A DNA stretch of 21,955 nt, from the NCBI GenBank assembly GCA_000436915.1, contig HF994128.1:37196-59150 (forward strand), written 5' to 3'. Of the stretch, positions 21,459-21,955 are shown one piece after another. This stretch comes from Prevotella sp. CAG:1092. Its GTDB lineage: Bacteria > Bacteroidota > Bacteroidia > Bacteroidales > Bacteroidaceae. Positions within the stretch are counted from its first letter, which is position 1. The number at the start of each line of letters is the position of its first letter. A program made the translations under genes and the position numbers. The notes under the pieces were generated by a model. That model ran no database searches. It saw only the letters and a list, made by a program, of their open reading frames with translations, and had not been told where the DNA came from.

Positions 21459-21524
21459 ACAAATATACATTTGACAGTAAGCAAAAATACATTTGATAGA
21501 AAGCAAAGATAAATTTGATAGAAA
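21459..21524. repeat. 22-bp tandem repeat with -7-like boxes on both strands
   Basis: Three units of 22 bp at 21459, 21481 and 21503. Units 2 and 3 read close to GCAAARATAMATTTGATAGAAA; unit 1 is about 18/22 identical. Each unit has a TAnnTTTG match on the plus strand (TACATTTG, TACATTTG, TAAATTTG) and one on the minus strand (TATATTTG, TATTTTTG, TATCTTTG). A fourth copy begins at 21525 (GCATAGA) and then diverges. There are no spacers, so it is not a CRISPR array. Confidence 0.75.
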
Positions 21525-21609
21525 GCATAGATTGCTCGAAGCTTACTTTCGAAAGCGAACAAAGGCTGCTAAGTTGTTGAAGTAAAGCTACTTACAGCAT
21601 CGACACACC

Positions 21610-21617
21610 TATCTTTG
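21610..21617 (+). promoter_or_regulatory. Isolated -7-like box upstream of a hairpin
   Basis: TATCTTTG followed by C matches TAnnTTTG(C), but no -33 element is at the right spacing and no gene follows on this strand. It could drive a short RNA of about 100 nt ending at the hairpin 21688-21724. Confidence 0.3.
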
Positions 21618-21687
21618 CCGAATTCGGTAAAAAAGGTTCGTTTTTAAAGGCGAATATTAGGAAAAACCACAACAATTATATAACAAC

Positions 21688-21724
21688 AAAAGCTCTTGCA
21701 AGCATGATGCTTGCAAGAGCTTTT
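21688..21724. terminator. Perfect 17-bp bidirectional terminator hairpin
   Basis: AAAAGCTCTTGCAAGCA (21688-21704) and TGCTTGCAAGAGCTTTT (21708-21724) around loop TGA. The A/T ends give a T-tract on both strands, as expected between the convergent MATE and dGTPase-like genes. Confidence 0.85.
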
Positions 21725-21768
21725 ATCGTTAATATAATATGTTGAGTAATCTATGTTTTCCTTATTGA

Positions 21769-21955
21769 TTATACTATAGGCAAAGATATTCCATTAATCT
21801 TTTGATATATGTCGAGGGCGTAGACATCAGTCATACCGCTAACATAGTCAATAACAGCCATGATGCGAGTCTCGAGGTCAGGACTATTAATCTCATACTG
21901 ACTGCTGAAACGACGAATGAGCTGTTTGGAATGGAAACGAGTAGGATTAACGGCA
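21769..21955 (-). CDS. dgt: dGTP triphosphohydrolase-like HD protein (partial, C-terminal 61 residues)
   Basis: Only the last 61 codons are inside the window; the gene continues past the right edge. I translated this strand by hand. It ends with PTRFHSKQLIRRFSSQYE, then LETRIMAVIDYVSGMTDVYALDIYQKINGISLPIV and a TAA stop. The IDYVSGMTDVYAL block matches the C-terminal part of bacterial dGTPase-like HD-domain phosphohydrolases, which cleave dNTPs to deoxynucleoside and triphosphate. The HD motif itself is outside the window, so activity cannot be judged. The gene is convergent with the MATE gene and ends 45 bp from the shared terminator hairpin. Confidence 0.85.
   Translation of the reverse strand, partial: AVNPTRFHSKQLIRRFSSQYEINSPDLETRIMAVIDYVSGMTDVYALDIYQKINGISLPIV

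Larger units (their letters stand above)
21407..21768. other. Gene-poor region after the MATE gene
   Basis: This 362-bp gap between convergent genes holds the 22-bp tandem repeat, a CTTTCGAAAG palindrome (21546-21555), an isolated TAnnTTTG box at 21610, and the perfect hairpin at 21688-21724. I see no credible coding sequence. Confidence 0.6.

Noticed and set aside
21459..21524. CRISPR array
   Set aside because: Units are contiguous 22-bp copies without unique spacers, and no cas gene is present.

Overview
The window looks like a chromosomal segment of a Bacteroidales bacterium, most likely Prevotella or a close relative. The reasons are: -7 elements of the Bacteroidetes form TAnnTTTG (often TAnnTTTGC) upstream of several genes; weak or absent Shine-Dalgarno sequences; secreted proteins with Bacteroidetes-type signal peptides and C-terminal tails resembling type IX secretion (T9SS) sorting tails; an IF-2 with a long Lys/Ala/Asn-rich N-terminal linker; and the neighbourhood DJ-1 / ispD / recG next to nadK. 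No phage, transposase, CRISPR array or toxin-antitoxin gene is visible. Most of the window is core chromosome, with an accessory secreted-protein stretch in the middle.

Layout. 1-2313 (minus): DJ-1/PfpI family protein -> ispD -> recG (N-terminal half, cut by the window edge), tightly packed. 2469-3356 (plus): nadK, divergent from the DJ-1 gene. 3357-3632: a non-coding block with a G/C-rich hairpin and a 43-44 bp tandem repeat (three full copies and one partial). 3633-6237 (plus): a half-size ABC exporter and a periplasmic thioredoxin-like protein that carries a TonB C-terminal-like domain. 6408-8383 (plus): two secreted proteins, a small one with a sorting-tail-like end and one built of three divergent copies of a ~120-residue module, behind a good promoter and ending at a perfect bidirectional terminator. 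8544-10514 (minus): a secreted GH13 alpha-amylase with a CBM26-like starch-binding region, preceded by a LacI-type palindrome.

10656-12786 (minus): prmC -> recX -> comF. 12889-17675 (minus): the translation/transcription operon rimP -> nusA -> infB, ending in a strong terminator that lies directly in front of prmC. The rimP promoter appears to lie upstream of a terminator-like hairpin, so that hairpin may end the S41 protease transcript and also sit in the rimP leader. 17868-19541 (minus): S41 (CtpA-type) protease. 19865-19938 (plus): tRNA-Asn(GUU) with a canonical promoter and terminator. 20036-21406 (plus): MATE-family transporter. 21407-21768: gene-poor, with a 22-bp tandem repeat that carries a -7-like box on each strand, and a perfect 17-bp hairpin. 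21769-21955 (minus): C-terminal end of a dGTPase-like HD phosphohydrolase, cut by the edge.

The best leads are the TlpA-TonB_C fusion next to an ABC exporter, the hairpin-bearing leader of rimP-nusA-infB, the two non-coding tandem repeats, and the putative LacI-type operator at the amylase gene. All function assignments come from reading motifs in the sequence; no database search was possible.
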